DNA from: Flavobacteriales bacterium
GTDB lineage: Bacteria > Bacteroidota > Bacteroidia > Flavobacteriales > Weeksellaceae
DNA: 64,000 bases
Direction: 5' to 3'
NCBI GenBank assembly: GCA_020635515.1
Contig: JACJZS010000005.1
Span: forward strand, 1-64,000
Shown: positions 41,241 through 49,704 of the stretch, piece by piece
Position numbering within the stretch: the first letter of the stretch is position 1
How the letters are laid out: each line of letters opens with the position of its first letter
Notes under the pieces: model-generated
Databases searched by the model: none
The model's input: only the letters and a program-made list of their open reading frames with translations
What the model was told of the DNA's origin: nothing
Program-made: the position numbers and the translations under genes

Positions 41241-43062
41241 ACGACTGCAAAGGTTTTAATTTTACTGTTACGACTCCTTGTCCGTTTTTGATTTTTAGTT
41301 TACTACAACTTTTCTCTAAGATGCTATTGAGTTTGTATTTAGAATCTGTAAGATTCATTTCTTCAATTAATTCCTTTGGAATTTCTAAATCAACGTCGTA
41401 GGTGTTTTTATCATCAAAATTAGAAATTACCAAAACTCTGCTATTGTCTTTCCAGCGAACAAATGAAAAAAGTTTATCGTTATAGGTATTGTTACTTTCT
41501 CTGTTGTAAGTATGAATTTCTTGGTATTCGCCTAACATTGTTTGGTTTTGAATAGAGAAATTCAGCAATTTTTCATAAAACTCTCTTAGTTCTTTTTCTT
41601 CTTTCGAGAGTTGTCCTCCGTCAAATTCTCCATTATTTACCCAACGCTGATGAGCAGGAACTCCAAAGTAATCAAAAATAGTGGTTCGGTACTTTTTTCC
41701 ATATCCCGCATCTTCCTCTGCTTTTTCTCCTACTTCCTGCCCGAAATAAATCATCGTAGGAGAGGTGCTTATAAGTGTAGAAACCACCATCATAGGTTTA
41801 CCATGCTCCGCGGTTTTAGCAAATTCAGGAGTTGCAATTCTATGTTCATCGTGGTTTTCTAAAAAATGAAGCATTGAATGTTCTATATCCATTACAGAGT
41901 TGTGAGTAGTTACAATCTTATCTGTACTTGCTTTTCCTTGAATGATTTCGCGTAAAGTATCGTAGGTTCCTACTTTGTCGTACAAATAATCCATTTTTCC
42001 AAAGTGAATGTAATTTCTATATTCTTTAGGATTGTATACTTCTGCAACTAAAAATGTATCTGGATTTTTAATTTTTATGGAAGAATTCAAATAGCTCCAA
42101 AACTCATACGGAACCAATTCTGCAACATCGTACCTAAATCCATCAACTCCCTTATCTAACCAAAAAAGACAAATATCTCTGTATTTTTTCCAAGAATCAG
42201 GAACATCTTGATTTTTCCAAAAGTTGAAGTGTGCTTTGTAATCTAAATTTGCAAAATGTTTTGGCAGTTCAGGGAAATCTTTACTTCCATCAGGACGAAC
42301 TCCGTAATTGATTTTTACCGTTTCGTACCAATCGTCTTTGTTTGGTTTTGCGGAACGAGAACCATTACCTGTCCATTTTGCTGGATTCTCATTAAACTTT
42401 CCGTCTGAAAGCGGATTTGTTTCTCCATTAAGTGGTTTTTCATCTCCCAAATCAGGAACTTGAAAAGATTCATTAGGGATATAGTAAAAATTATTATCGC
42501 GTTTGTATTCTACTGTTTTATCGTCATTAGCACCAAAATCTTCAACTCCTACAGGATTATTTTTTCCTTCGTATTTTCTAGCAACATGGTTAGGAACAAT
42601 GTCCATAATTACTTTCATTCCGTTTTTATGCGTTCTTTCAATTAAATCTTCAAATTCTTGCATTCTATTTTCAGGATTTACAGCCATATCGGGGTCTACT
42701 TGGTAATAATCCTTAATGGCATATGGCGAACCAGCACGTCCTTTCACTACATCAGGATCGTCGTTAGAAATTCCATATTTGGTATAATCTCTAATTACAG
42801 CATGATGAGGAACTCCTGTATACCAAATGTGAGTTACGCCTAAATCTTTAATTTCCTGTAATGCTTTATCCGTAAAATCATTGAACTTTCCTACGCCATT
42901 TTCTTCAATCGTTCCCCAAGGTTTGTTAGTTGTGTTTGTATTACCAAAAAGTCGTGTAAACACTTGATAAACTACTTTTTTTTCTTTTTCTTGATTCATT
43001 TTTTCTTGTGTAAACGATACAGTACTAATTACTAATGCAAAAGCGAAAATTAAATGCTTCAT
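41224..43062 (-). CDS. Alpha-amylase family glycoside hydrolase (GH13), exported
   Basis: 612 aa with signal peptide (FAFALVISTVSFTQ). TIM-barrel motifs in order: region I DIVPNHVARK, region II VDGFRYDVAELV with the Asp nucleophile, region III FLVAEVYNP with the acid/base Glu, region IV HFLENHDEHR. The C-terminal beta domain ends LKPLQSYVYEF. It cuts alpha-1,4-glucans in the periplasm or at the surface. There are no sus genes nearby. The C-terminal end looks complete although the RHS tip is joined to it. Confidence 0.93.
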   Translation of the reverse strand: MKHLIFAFALVISTVSFTQEKMNQEKEKKVVYQVFTRLFGNTNTTNKPWGTIEENGVGKFNDFTDKALQEIKDLGVTHIWYTGVPHHAVIRDYTKYGISNDDPDVVKGRAGSPYAIKDYYQVDPDMAVNPENRMQEFEDLIERTHKNGMKVIMDIVPNHVARKYEGKNNPVGVEDFGANDDKTVEYKRDNNFYYIPNESFQVPDLGDEKPLNGETNPLSDGKFNENPAKWTGNGSRSAKPNKDDWYETVKINYGVRPDGSKDFPELPKHFANLDYKAHFNFWKNQDVPDSWKKYRDICLFWLDKGVDGFRYDVAELVPYEFWSYLNSSIKIKNPDTFLVAEVYNPKEYRNYIHFGKMDYLYDKVGTYDTLREIIQGKASTDKIVTTHNSVMDIEHSMLHFLENHDEHRIATPEFAKTAEHGKPMMVVSTLISTSPTMIYFGQEVGEKAEEDAGYGKKYRTTIFDYFGVPAHQRWVNNGEFDGGQLSKEEKELREFYEKLLNFSIQNQTMLGEYQEIHTYNRESNNTYNDKLFSFVRWKDNSRVLVISNFDDKNTYDVDLEIPKELIEEMNLTDSKYKLNSILEKSCSKLKIKNGQGVVTVKLKPLQSYVYEF

Positions 43063-43107
43063 TATTTATATTTTATTTGAATGATAAATGTAACTTATTT
43101 TTCTTTT

Positions 43108-43638
43108 TTAACCTAAAATTCCTTTATAAAATTCCCAAAGAACAATACCTCCGCATACGCTTACATTAAACGAATGTTTGGTTCCTTCTTGTGGTATTTC
43201 TATACATTCATCTATTATTTTCACTACTTCGTCTTGAATCCCTTCTACTTCATTTCCAAAAATTAATGCATACTTTTCTCCTTTAGAAATAGGATAGTTT
43301 TGTAGTGATTTAGAAGCTGAAGTTTGTTCTATTCCAATTATTTTATATTGGTTTTGCTTTAATTCAGTTATAAGTTCTTGTATCTCTTTTCTGTGTTCCC
43401 AATCCACTGATTCTGTTGCACCAAGTGCTGTTTTTTGGATTTCTCTGTGAGGTGGTTTTGGCGTAATTCCACAAAGGTATATCTTCTCAATTCTAAAGGC
43501 ATCAGAAGTTCTAAAAAAAGAACCAACATTGTTCATACTTCTTATATTATCTAAAAGTACAACTACTGGTATTTTATTGCTTTCTTTAAATTCATTTACC
43601 GATATTCGGTTTAATTCTTCAAGTTTTAATTTTTTCAT
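43108..43638 (-). CDS. SpoU/TrmH family RNA 2'-O-methyltransferase
   Basis: 176 aa single SPOUT domain with the trefoil knot: VVLLDNIRSMNNVGSFFRTSDAF (Arg and Asn of motif 1), YALIFGNEVEGIQDEVV (motif 2), IPQEGTKHSFNVSVCGGIVLWE (motif 3). There is no RNA-binding extension, so it is near TrmL/TrmH in size. Target not determinable. It is 11 bases behind guaD. Confidence 0.9.
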   Translation of the reverse strand: MKKLKLEELNRISVNEFKESNKIPVVVLLDNIRSMNNVGSFFRTSDAFRIEKIYLCGITPKPPHREIQKTALGATESVDWEHRKEIQELITELKQNQYKIIGIEQTSASKSLQNYPISKGEKYALIFGNEVEGIQDEVVKIIDECIEIPQEGTKHSFNVSVCGGIVLWEFYKGILG

Positions 43639-43649
43639 TTAAACAACTA

Positions 43650-44123
43650 CTAATAATCAATTTTATCTTGTTTTTCTTTCCATTTTTGGAAAATTTCTAT
43701 TGCTTTTTCTTTATCCAAAGCAATCATAGGTATTTTTCTTTTTGTATGCTCTAAGTTTAACTCTCGATAAATAAAGTCATCATCAAATCCTGTATCAGAC
43801 GCATCTTTTTTGGTACACGCATAATAAACCTTAGACAACCTCGACCAATAAATAGCTCCAAAACACATAGGACATGGTTCGCACGAAGTATATAGTATAC
43901 AATCATCTAATTGAAAAGTATTTAGATTCTTACAAGCATCACGAATTGCCATCACTTCTGCATGTGCCGTAGGATCATTGTTGGTAGAAACAGAATTATT
44001 TCCTTTTCCTATAACCTCTCCATTTTTCACAATAATTGCTCCAAAAGGTCCTCCCGTAGGATTAGTTAATGCTAAAGCAGATAATTCTACAGCTTGATTC
44101 ATGAAACTATCGTGATTACACAT
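43650..44123 (-). CDS. guaD: Guanine deaminase (cytidine-deaminase fold)
   Basis: 157 aa. Zinc site THAEVMAI region (HAE) and CEPCPMCFGAIYWSRL (PCxxC). The length and the segments GGPFGAIIVKNGEVIG, NDPTAHAE, LDDCILYTSCEPCPMC and GFDDDFIYRE track the B. subtilis GuaD sequence closely, which favours guanine deaminase over tRNA adenosine deaminase. Confidence 0.9.
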   Translation of the reverse strand: MCNHDSFMNQAVELSALALTNPTGGPFGAIIVKNGEVIGKGNNSVSTNNDPTAHAEVMAIRDACKNLNTFQLDDCILYTSCEPCPMCFGAIYWSRLSKVYYACTKKDASDTGFDDDFIYRELNLEHTKRKIPMIALDKEKAIEIFQKWKEKQDKIDY

Positions 44124-44124
44124 A

Positions 44125-44610
44125 TTACGGTTTTTTAGAGGTTATTATAATTACTCCATTAGCTCCTCTGCTACCATAGATTGCAGTAGATGCTGCATCT
44201 TTCAAAATGGTAATATCCTCTATGTCATTTGGGTTTAGAGAGTTAAGAATATCTATTCCTTCTCCTAAAATTAAACCATCTAACACGACAAGAGGATCAT
44301 TAGAGCCAAGTAATGAAGAACCTCCTCGTATGCGAATTTTAGATAATACACTAGGATTCCCAGAGTTTGTTACACTAACTCCTGGGATTTTCCCAGTTAA
44401 CATTTGTGCAGGATTTATTACATTTCCTTTGTTAAGCTCTTTTGCTTTTAAGGTATTTGTAGATGTTGCATTATTTTCGGCAGAAACCGTTCCATAACCA
44501 ACTTGTATTTTATCATCAACTGTAACCTCTTTAGATTCAGAAATTCCTTGTTGTTGAACACAAGCAATAAAAAATATCGCGAGCACTGAAATTAAAATAG
44601 TTGCTTTCAT
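44125..44610 (-). CDS. Stand-alone TonB receptor plug-domain lipoprotein
   Basis: 161 aa. Lipoprotein-like signal ISVLAIFFIAC, then a domain equal to the plug of SusC-type receptors: GKIPGVSVTNSGNPSVLSKIRIRGGSSL, PLVVLDGLIL, LNPNDIEDITILKDAASTAIYGSRGANGVIIITSK, ending there. No barrel follows. The gene ends 1 base before guaD. Such isolated plugs occur in Bacteroidota, but their job is not established. Confidence 0.85.
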   Translation of the reverse strand: MKATILISVLAIFFIACVQQQGISESKEVTVDDKIQVGYGTVSAENNATSTNTLKAKELNKGNVINPAQMLTGKIPGVSVTNSGNPSVLSKIRIRGGSSLLGSNDPLVVLDGLILGEGIDILNSLNPNDIEDITILKDAASTAIYGSRGANGVIIITSKKP

Positions 44611-44684
44611 TTTGTTTGAATTTTAACTTCTTTTAAGTTACGAAAATTACTGCTTGGGTACAAATCGTAGGAGTATACCTTTAT

Positions 44685-45527
44685 TTATGGGTATTTTGGG
44701 AATTTGTCAAAATCTGGTTTTCTTTTTTCTAGAAATGCATTTTTACCTTCTTGAGCTTCGTCAGTCATGTAGGCTAGGCGAGTAGCTTCTCCTGCAAATA
44801 TTTGTTGTCCTACCATTCCGTCGTCTATAAGATTAAATGCAAATTTTATCATCTTAATTGCCATAGGACTTTTCTGCATGATTTCTTGTGCCCATTCATA
44901 AGCTACTTCATCAAGTTTTTCGTGTGGTACTACTGCATTTACCATTCCCATTTGAAATGCTTCGTCGGCAGAATAATTCCTTCCTAAAAAAAAGATTTCT
45001 CTTGCACGTTTTTGTCCTATTTGGCGAGCCAAATAAGCAGAACCGTATCCTCCATCGAAACTAGCTACATCTAAATCGGTTTGTTTGAAAATAGCATGCT
45101 CCTTGCTTGCAATAGTCATATCACATACCACATGCAAACTATGTCCTCCACCAACTGCCCAACCAGGAACTACAGCAATAACTACTTTATTCATAAAACG
45201 AATTAAGCGTTGAACTTCTAGAATATTGAGTCTTGCAATACCATCATCTCCTTTATAACCTCTTTTATCACGTACACGCTGGTCCCCGCCTGAACAGAAA
45301 GCATATTTTCCATCTTTAGGAGAAGGACCTTCTCCTGTTAGTAAAACAACTCCTACTTCTTGCGACTCTCCTGCATGCGACAAAGCATCATATAATTCAA
45401 AAACGGTTTTAGGGCGAAATGCATTGCGTACTTCAGGACGATTAAATGCGATACGTGCTACTCCATTAAAGTATTTATACGTGATGTCTTCGTATTCTTT
45501 TACCGTTTGCCAATCTATTTGACTCAT
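44685..45527 (-). CDS. menB: 1,4-dihydroxy-2-naphthoyl-CoA synthase
   Basis: 280 aa crotonase-fold enzyme of menaquinone synthesis. Markers: IAFNRPEVRNAFRPKTV, FCSGGDQRVRDKRGY, VPGWAVGGGHSLHVVCDMTIAS, FDGGYGSAYLARQIGQKRAREIF, and the C-terminal FLEKRKPDFDKFP. Other men genes lie outside the window. Followed by hemL upstream with a 19-base gap. Confidence 0.96.
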   Translation of the reverse strand: MSQIDWQTVKEYEDITYKYFNGVARIAFNRPEVRNAFRPKTVFELYDALSHAGESQEVGVVLLTGEGPSPKDGKYAFCSGGDQRVRDKRGYKGDDGIARLNILEVQRLIRFMNKVVIAVVPGWAVGGGHSLHVVCDMTIASKEHAIFKQTDLDVASFDGGYGSAYLARQIGQKRAREIFFLGRNYSADEAFQMGMVNAVVPHEKLDEVAYEWAQEIMQKSPMAIKMIKFAFNLIDDGMVGQQIFAGEATRLAYMTDEAQEGKNAFLEKRKPDFDKFPKYP

Positions 45528-45546
45528 ATTTTTTTAGATTTATATT

Positions 45547-46824
45547 TTAAAAAGATTTTTTAATTGCTTGTAATGTTTTTTCGATTTCAGTTTCATCAAT
45601 TTCATTGGAAATAAACCACGTTTCGTATCCTGACGGAGGAAGATAAATTCCCTGATTGAGCATGGAATGAAAAAAACGATTAAACTCCTGATGATTTGCA
45701 CGAGAAGCAGAATCAAAATCTATAACTTTTTCCTGTCCAAAAAATACAGAAATCATAGAACATTTTTGATTAATCGAAAATTCAACTCCTTTGCTAGAAA
45801 GTATATTGTTTATTTCTGTTGCTAATGTTTCTGTTGTAGAATTAATTTTTGTATAAATAGTTGGATTATTTTTTAGGATTTGCAAAGTTGTTAATCCTGC
45901 AGTCATTGCAATTGGATTTCCTGAAAGCGTTCCTGCTTGATATACAGCTCCATTTGGAGCTAAGTGATTCATAATTTCGTTTGTTCCAGCAAAAGCACCT
46001 ACTGGCATTCCTCCACCTATTACTTTTCCAAACGTTACTAAATCCGCTTTCACATTATACAACTGCTGAACTCCACCAAGTGTAAAACGAAATCCAGTCA
46101 TTACCTCATCAAAAATTAAAAGAGCATTATGAGCATCACATAAACTCCTTAATTCCTGTAAAAAATTCTCTTGTGGAGGAATACAACCCATATTTCCAGC
46201 TACTGGTTCTAAGATGATTCCTGCTATCTCGTTTTTATTTTCTTCAAAAAGTTTTTTTACGGATTCTATAGAATTATATTTCGCTAATAAAGTATCTTTT
46301 GCTGTTCCACTTGTAACTCCAGGCGAATTAGGAGAGCCAAATGTTGCTGCTCCACTTCCTGCTTTAATTAAAAAAGAATCTGCATGACCATGATAACAAC
46401 CTTCAAACTTTATAATTTTTTCTTTTTTGGTAAATCCTCGTGCAAGACGAATTGCAGACATACACGCTTCTGTTCCCGAACTTACCATTCGTACTTGATC
46501 TACATTAGGTACAACTTCCGTTATTAATTTCGCTATTTCTGTTTCCAATTCTGTTGGTGTTCCGAATGAAAATCCTTTTTCTGCTTGTTTTTTAACTGCT
46601 TCTACCACTTCTTCTCTCGAATGACCTAAAATCATAGGTCCCCAAGAATTGATATAATCTATATAAGTGTTGTTGTCTTCATCTGTAAGGTAAGCACCTT
46701 TTGCTGATTTCATAAAAACAGGAGTTCCTCCTACGGATTTAAAAGCACGTACAGGGGAATTAACTCCACCAGGAATGTATTTATTAGCGGTTAAAAATAA
46801 CTCACTACTTCTTTGGTATCTCAT
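45547..46824 (-). CDS. hemL: Glutamate-1-semialdehyde 2,1-aminomutase
   Basis: 425 aa PLP enzyme making 5-aminolevulinate for haem. Markers: PGGVNSPVRAFKSVGGTPVF, DYINSWGPMILGH, SSGTEACMSAIRLARG, GCYHGHADSFL, FDEVMTGFR, LVTFGKVIGGGMPVGAFAG with the PLP lysine, and QAGTLSGNP. The -7 box TATCTTTG is at 46867-46860 on the minus strand. Confidence 0.97.
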   Translation of the reverse strand: MRYQRSSELFLTANKYIPGGVNSPVRAFKSVGGTPVFMKSAKGAYLTDEDNNTYIDYINSWGPMILGHSREEVVEAVKKQAEKGFSFGTPTELETEIAKLITEVVPNVDQVRMVSSGTEACMSAIRLARGFTKKEKIIKFEGCYHGHADSFLIKAGSGAATFGSPNSPGVTSGTAKDTLLAKYNSIESVKKLFEENKNEIAGIILEPVAGNMGCIPPQENFLQELRSLCDAHNALLIFDEVMTGFRFTLGGVQQLYNVKADLVTFGKVIGGGMPVGAFAGTNEIMNHLAPNGAVYQAGTLSGNPIAMTAGLTTLQILKNNPTIYTKINSTTETLATEINNILSSKGVEFSINQKCSMISVFFGQEKVIDFDSASRANHQEFNRFFHSMLNQGIYLPPSGYETWFISNEIDETEIEKTLQAIKKSF

Positions 46825-46859
46825 ACTATGAATAATATTTTGTAATGGTCTTTTGCAAA

Positions 46860-46867
46860 CAAAGATA
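46860..46867 (-). promoter_or_regulatory. -7 box of hemL-menB
   Basis: TATCTTTG on the minus strand, 35 bases before the hemL start codon. Confidence 0.5.
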
Positions 46868-46920
46868 CATTTTAAGTTAAATAAATTGTAATTTGCGGAC
46901 GTTTTTTAGAAACAAATTTT

Positions 46921-47706
46921 ATGAATATTATCATTACAGGAACATCATCGGGAATAGGTTTTACACTTGCAAACTACTTAATGGAAAAAGGAAATAATGT
47001 AATTGGATTGAGTAGAAGAACTCCTAAAAATGCTAATTTTAAAACCATAAATTGCGATATTACTGATAAAAATCAAGTGATAAACGCTATAAATGAAATT
47101 AAAACCAATTTTAATTCTATTGATATTCTTATCAGCAATGCAGGAATGGGAATGGTAGGGAGCATTGAAAATACTCAAGAGGAAGAAATCATAAAATTAT
47201 TTAAACTTAATGTTGTTTCTTGTATTACACTTATAAACGAAATTCTTCCTGTAATGAGAGAACAAAAATTTGGAAAAATTATTAATATATCATCTATTGG
47301 CAGTGAAATGGGACTTCCTTTTCGTGGTTTTTATTCTGCTTCGAAATCTGCTCTAGATAAGATTACGGAAGCATTACGTTATGAAATTTCAAACTTTAAT
47401 GTACAGGCGACGGTTGTACATTTAGGGGATATTCAAACCAATATAGCTGAATCTCGTGTTCATTCTACTGTTCCAAAGGCATACGAAACTATTTTTCAGA
47501 AAGTATATAATTCTATGAACTCACATGTAGATGATGGAATAACAACCAGTGAAGTCGCTGAATTCATACATCAATTAACTAAAAAAAGAGTACTAAAATC
47601 GCACTATTATTGTGGGAAATTTATGCAAAAAATTTCTGTAAGTTTAAAGAAGTTTCTACCTTCAAATTGGTTTGAAAAAATAATTAAAAAATATTCTAAT
47701 TTATAG
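46921..47706 (+). CDS. Short-chain dehydrogenase/reductase
   Basis: 261 aa. Rossmann fold with IIITGTSSGIGFTLANYL (TGxxxGxG), DILISNAGMG (NAG), INISSIGSE (Ser) and YSASKSALDKI (YxxxK). Substrate unknown; the C-terminal tail after residue 225 is basic. It converges with the DUF493 gene and leaves only 2 bases between stops. Confidence 0.9.
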   Translation: MNIIITGTSSGIGFTLANYLMEKGNNVIGLSRRTPKNANFKTINCDITDKNQVINAINEIKTNFNSIDILISNAGMGMVGSIENTQEEEIIKLFKLNVVSCITLINEILPVMREQKFGKIINISSIGSEMGLPFRGFYSASKSALDKITEALRYEISNFNVQATVVHLGDIQTNIAESRVHSTVPKAYETIFQKVYNSMNSHVDDGITTSEVAEFIHQLTKKRVLKSHYYCGKFMQKISVSLKKFLPSNWFEKIIKKYSNL

Positions 47707-47708
47707 CT

Positions 47709-48002
47709 TTACAGCAGTATAACCTCTTTTATTTCTCCTGCTTGTTTGTAGTATTTTACTACCTCATCTGAGTCGGTAACATAAAGTTTTATAGTAACAC
47801 TTACATACTTTCCATTTTTACTTTCTTTAAAAGAAAAACCTGCATTACTTTTAGCAAAAACCTCTTTTATTTCTTTTATTTTTTCATCGTTATTAGGGAC
47901 AATGAACTTAAAAAGATAGTTTGAAGGAAACTCTTGACTTTCCTCCAAACGTTCTTTAAACTTTTTATAAAAATCTTCTTGCTCTTGATTCATTTCCATC
48001 AA
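47709..48002 (-). CDS. DUF493 (YbeD-like) protein
   Basis: 97 aa, ferredoxin-like fold of the DUF493 family: NYLFKFIVPNN, NGKYVSVTIKLYVTDSDEVVKYY. Homologous to E. coli YbeD, which has an ACT-like fold. The start MMEMNQEQE allows several Met codons. Two bases behind lysA, so cotranscribed. Confidence 0.85.
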   Translation of the reverse strand: MMEMNQEQEDFYKKFKERLEESQEFPSNYLFKFIVPNNDEKIKEIKEVFAKSNAGFSFKESKNGKYVSVTIKLYVTDSDEVVKYYKQAGEIKEVILL

Positions 48003-48004
48003 AT

Positions 48005-49213
48005 TTACAAAACCTCTATGGTAGTTGCAAGTAAATCGTCTAAATTTTCTTCTCTACGAATAAGATGTGGTGTTCCTTCGTGTATTAAAACCTCCGCAGG
48101 ACGAAATCTTGAATTGTAATTCGATGCCATAGAAAAACAATATGCTCCTGCATTTTTGAAACACAAATAATCTCCTTCCCTAATTTCTGCTATTTTTCTA
48201 TTGGTAGCAAATGTATCGGTTTCGCAGATGTATCCGACTACAGTATAATACCTTGGTCTTCCTTCAGGATTAGAAATGTTTATAATCTGATGATAGGAAT
48301 CATAAAACATAGGACGAATCAAGTGATTGAATCCTGAATTAACACCAGCAAAAACCATAGAAGTTGTTTGCTTAATTACGTTTACAGGAACTGTAAAATA
48401 TCCTGCCTCGCTAACAAGAAACTTTCCAGGTTCGAACATTAAGGTTAGTTGTTTTCCGTATTCATTGCAGAAATCATTAAATCTTTTTCCTAATTTTTCT
48501 CCTAAAAATTCCATATCAGTTTCATTATCTCCTTCTTTGTAAGGAACTTTAAATCCACTTCCAAAATCAATGAATTTCAGATTTGGGAACTCTTTAGCTG
48601 ATTCAAACAGAATTTCTGCACCATTCAAAAATACTTCAATATCTAAGATATCAGAACCAGTATGCATATGCAAACCTTCTATGTTCATTTTGGTATTCTG
48701 AACCACTCTTTTTATATGAGGTAACTGATAAATAGAAATTCCAAATTTAGAATCTATATGACCTACCGATATTTTTGAATTTCCTCCTGCCATAATGTGT
48801 GGATTCAAACGAATACAAACAGGATATTCGGGATATTCATGACCAAAAAGTTCCAATACGGAAAGATTATCAATATTTATTTTTACGCCAAGATTCATTG
48901 CCTCTTCTATCTCTGAAAAAGAAACTCCATTTGGAGTAAAGATAATATCTTGAGGTTCAAAACCTGCTTTTAATGCTATTTTTGTTTCTTGTATAGAAAC
49001 GGTATCAACTCCACTACCTAAGCTTTTAAATATTTTTAATATGTTTAAATTGGTATTTGACTTACAAGCATAATTAATTTTCAGATTCTCCACTTTAGAA
49101 AAAGCAGAAGTAATTCTTTCGTACTGACTTTTAAATTTTTCTGAGTCGTAGATATACAACGGACTTCCAAACTCATCTGCAACATCTTCTAGTGCAACAT
49201 TTTGTACTAACAT
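48005..49213 (-). CDS. lysA: Diaminopimelate decarboxylase
   Basis: 402 aa fold-III PLP enzyme, last step to lysine. Markers: INYACKSNTNLNILK (PLP lysine), GSGVDTVSIQET, RLNPHIMAGG, GLHMHTGSDI, FIDFGSGFKVPY, FEPGKFLV, GYICETDTFA and the C-terminal NAGAYCFSMASNYNSRFRPAEVL. Pairs with dapD upstream in the window. Confidence 0.96.
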   Translation of the reverse strand: MLVQNVALEDVADEFGSPLYIYDSEKFKSQYERITSAFSKVENLKINYACKSNTNLNILKIFKSLGSGVDTVSIQETKIALKAGFEPQDIIFTPNGVSFSEIEEAMNLGVKINIDNLSVLELFGHEYPEYPVCIRLNPHIMAGGNSKISVGHIDSKFGISIYQLPHIKRVVQNTKMNIEGLHMHTGSDILDIEVFLNGAEILFESAKEFPNLKFIDFGSGFKVPYKEGDNETDMEFLGEKLGKRFNDFCNEYGKQLTLMFEPGKFLVSEAGYFTVPVNVIKQTTSMVFAGVNSGFNHLIRPMFYDSYHQIINISNPEGRPRYYTVVGYICETDTFATNRKIAEIREGDYLCFKNAGAYCFSMASNYNSRFRPAEVLIHEGTPHLIRREENLDDLLATTIEVL

Positions 49214-49319
49214 AATTCAAAAATTTCTGCGAAGATAAATTGATTATTCTAGTAAACTAATTTTTTGTTTAATTTTTAACAATTTGTTTGTTTTTTGATT
49301 TTTTTCTATTGCCTTTTAG

Positions 49320-49601
49320 TTAAATAATTTCCGAAGTTAATCCACTTTGTAATAATTTTTTGTGACGCGGAAGTAAATCAGCTATACTTCCTGCTTTTAC
49401 TTCGCATCTGCCTTTGAAGTGAATCAAAAAAGTACATTGTTCTGCTTGTTCTTGTGAGTGCTCACAAATGTTCATCAAACAGTTAATTACGAAATCAAAC
49501 GTATTAAAATCATCATTATGAATCACGATATGGTGTTTTTCTGTTTCGGCAACAAGTATATCCTCGTCAGTGTCGTATTCTCTCTTTGGATTATAACTCA
49601 T
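49320..49601 (-). CDS. clpS: ATP-dependent Clp protease adaptor ClpS
   Basis: 93 aa from the ATG at 49601. ClpS core: HHIVIHNDDFNTFDFVINCLMNICEHSQEQAEQC and IHFKGRCEVKAG. It passes N-degron substrates to ClpA/ClpC. The frame extends upstream to 49673, but the -7 box TATCTTTG (49643-49636) places the transcript start near 49629, so the inner start is used. Confidence 0.92.
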   Translation of the reverse strand: MSYNPKREYDTDEDILVAETEKHHIVIHNDDFNTFDFVINCLMNICEHSQEQAEQCTFLIHFKGRCEVKAGSIADLLPRHKKLLQSGLTSEII

Positions 49602-49635
49602 TTTCTGATTACTATTCTTGATTTCAAACATATTA

Positions 49636-49643
49636 CAAAGATA
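49636..49643 (-). promoter_or_regulatory. -7 box of clpS
   Basis: TATCTTTG on the minus strand; it decides the clpS start in favour of ATG 49601. Confidence 0.55.
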
Positions 49644-49704
49644 AAAAAAGATCTTGTGAAATTCATAATGCATTATTATTTACGAATAAGATTTTTGAGA
49701 TAAT

